NCBI GenBank assembly: GCA_937885815.1
Contig: CALABM010000122.1
Coordinates: forward strand, 1 to 6,181
Direction of reading: 5' to 3'
Source: an uncultured Verrucomicrobiales bacterium
GTDB taxonomy: Bacteria; Verrucomicrobiota; Verrucomicrobiia; Verrucomicrobiales; Akkermansiaceae
Length of the DNA stretch: 6,181 nt
Positions 5,523 through 6,181 of the stretch are shown piece after piece. The translations under genes and the position numbers were made by a program. Position 1 is the stretch's first letter. Every line of letters begins with the position of its first letter. The notes under the pieces were generated by a model. That model did no database searches and was not told the origin of the DNA. It saw only the letters and a program-made list of their open reading frames with translations.

Positions 5523-6181
5523 AGGATTTGATTTCTGCAACGCTAACTAATTCCTGTTGCGGCATCTGTATTTCGTTATCTACCGATCTAATTCCCGAAG
5601 CAAAAAGCCAAATTTTGTCTTTCGTATGTAATTTATTTTCACAAATCCTTATCCGTAAGCGTTTTGCAACGCAAGAAAACCTTCGACTCCCATTGACGAC
5701 CCTTAAAGAACAAGCCCATTGGGAGGAGTGGGCAAGCCTTACTCGCCCCGTCGCTTGGTAGGTAGCCCGAAGAAATTATTACCTCCGATTTGGTAGCCTT
5801 TTTGTGACTGTGATTTTTAGCAACTCCGAAGAATTGTGTATAAATGACTTATGAAAATAGATGCCGTTTTCTGAAAATTACCCCGAAATTTGGCTCGACT
5901 CATAACGGTTGCAGGAAGCTTTGGAAAAGACTTGTTATTAAGCCTTTACAAAACGTGTTAACATTTACTGGGTTAAACTCAACCTTCCTTTTTTGTGACT
6001 TCCTTATTGTCGATATGGCATTGTCTCCTTCAGATAAACTTTGGGACACATGTGGCAATACAGGGGGAAGTCAAATCTGAAACAGACAAAAAATCTCGAC
6101 ATCATGCAATTCTCTTGCTATATTCCACGAATGAATACAAATCTAGGTATAGAAGCAAGGATAGATAATCAAATGCCTTTT
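5523..6181. other. AT-rich stretch without a convincing gene; possible partial ORF at right edge
   Basis: Two short plus-strand frames (5519-5761, 80 codons; 5844-6080, 78 codons) have no ribosome-binding site, no recognisable motif and unconvincing composition. On the plus strand a frame open to the right edge could start at ATG 6050, 6104 or 6131; on the minus strand a frame open from the edge stops at 6102. Neither can be judged from so few codons. Short repeats are visible: TTTTTGTGACT occurs at 5799-5809 and 5990-6000, and TTGGTAG-GTAG-CC near 5755-5767 is echoed by TTGGTAGCC near 5790-5798. The imperfect hairpin GCCCA...TGGGC lies near 5715-5735. I see no tRNA, rRNA or CRISPR array. Confidence 0.4.

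Noticed and set aside
5519..5761. 80-codon plus-strand frame overlapping the RHS fragment stop as ATGA
   Set aside because: The ATGA junction is with a decayed fragment, there is no Shine-Dalgarno sequence or motif, and codon use is not convincing.
5844..6080. 78-codon plus-strand frame
   Set aside because: No ribosome-binding site, no motif, and several short repeats run through it; probably chance in AT-rich DNA.
4082..6181. tRNA attachment site, CRISPR array or insertion sequence in the AT-rich half
   Set aside because: I looked for cloverleaf-like arms, regularly spaced repeats and transposase motifs with terminal inverted repeats, and saw none.

Overview
The window reads as the upstream edge of a prophage or phage-derived module next to a decayed, AT-rich, probably chromosomal stretch. 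A gut Verrucomicrobiota host of the Akkermansia type is my best guess. It rests mainly on the style of a short RHS-repeat fragment (YDILGRPTARNTAR, then VNDTFAHNTRSEL) and on the mix of GC-rich phage genes with AT-rich orphan DNA. No sequence search supports it.

Positions 1-3965 form one tight, GC-rich operon read leftward (minus strand). Its order is: a ParB-like/PAPS-reductase-like fusion protein, a DUF523 (TudS-type) cysteine protein whose start lies inside the previous gene, a small two-helix holin candidate, an M15-type endolysin, a small gpW-like head-tail joining candidate, and a lambda-B-type portal protein cut off by the left edge. The genes overlap or nearly touch (115 nt overlap, 15 nt gap, 14 nt overlap, TAATG, ATGA), so they are probably co-transcribed and partly translationally coupled. 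No terminase gene precedes the portal, which is unusual.

Positions about 3966-4081 hold a dense set of inverted repeats just before the first gene of the operon. They include an outer stem with a T-run on both strands and a further element that can pair with the ribosome-binding region of the ParB/PAPS gene. It looks like a bidirectional terminator or an attenuator-type leader.

Positions 4082-6181 are AT-rich. They hold one unrecognised 280-residue minus-strand gene with an N-terminal membrane anchor or signal (4336-5178), an isolated GC-rich fragment of an RHS-repeat gene on the plus strand (about 5340-5490), a few palindromes and short repeats, and otherwise no convincing gene.

The point of most interest is the pairing of a nucleic-acid-directed ParB/PAPS-reductase-like protein with a TudS-like putative desulfidase in overlapping genes at the head of a phage operon. 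This would be consistent with a sulfur-based nucleic-acid modification or demodification module. That function is inference; only the family resemblances and the gene overlap are seen in the sequence.
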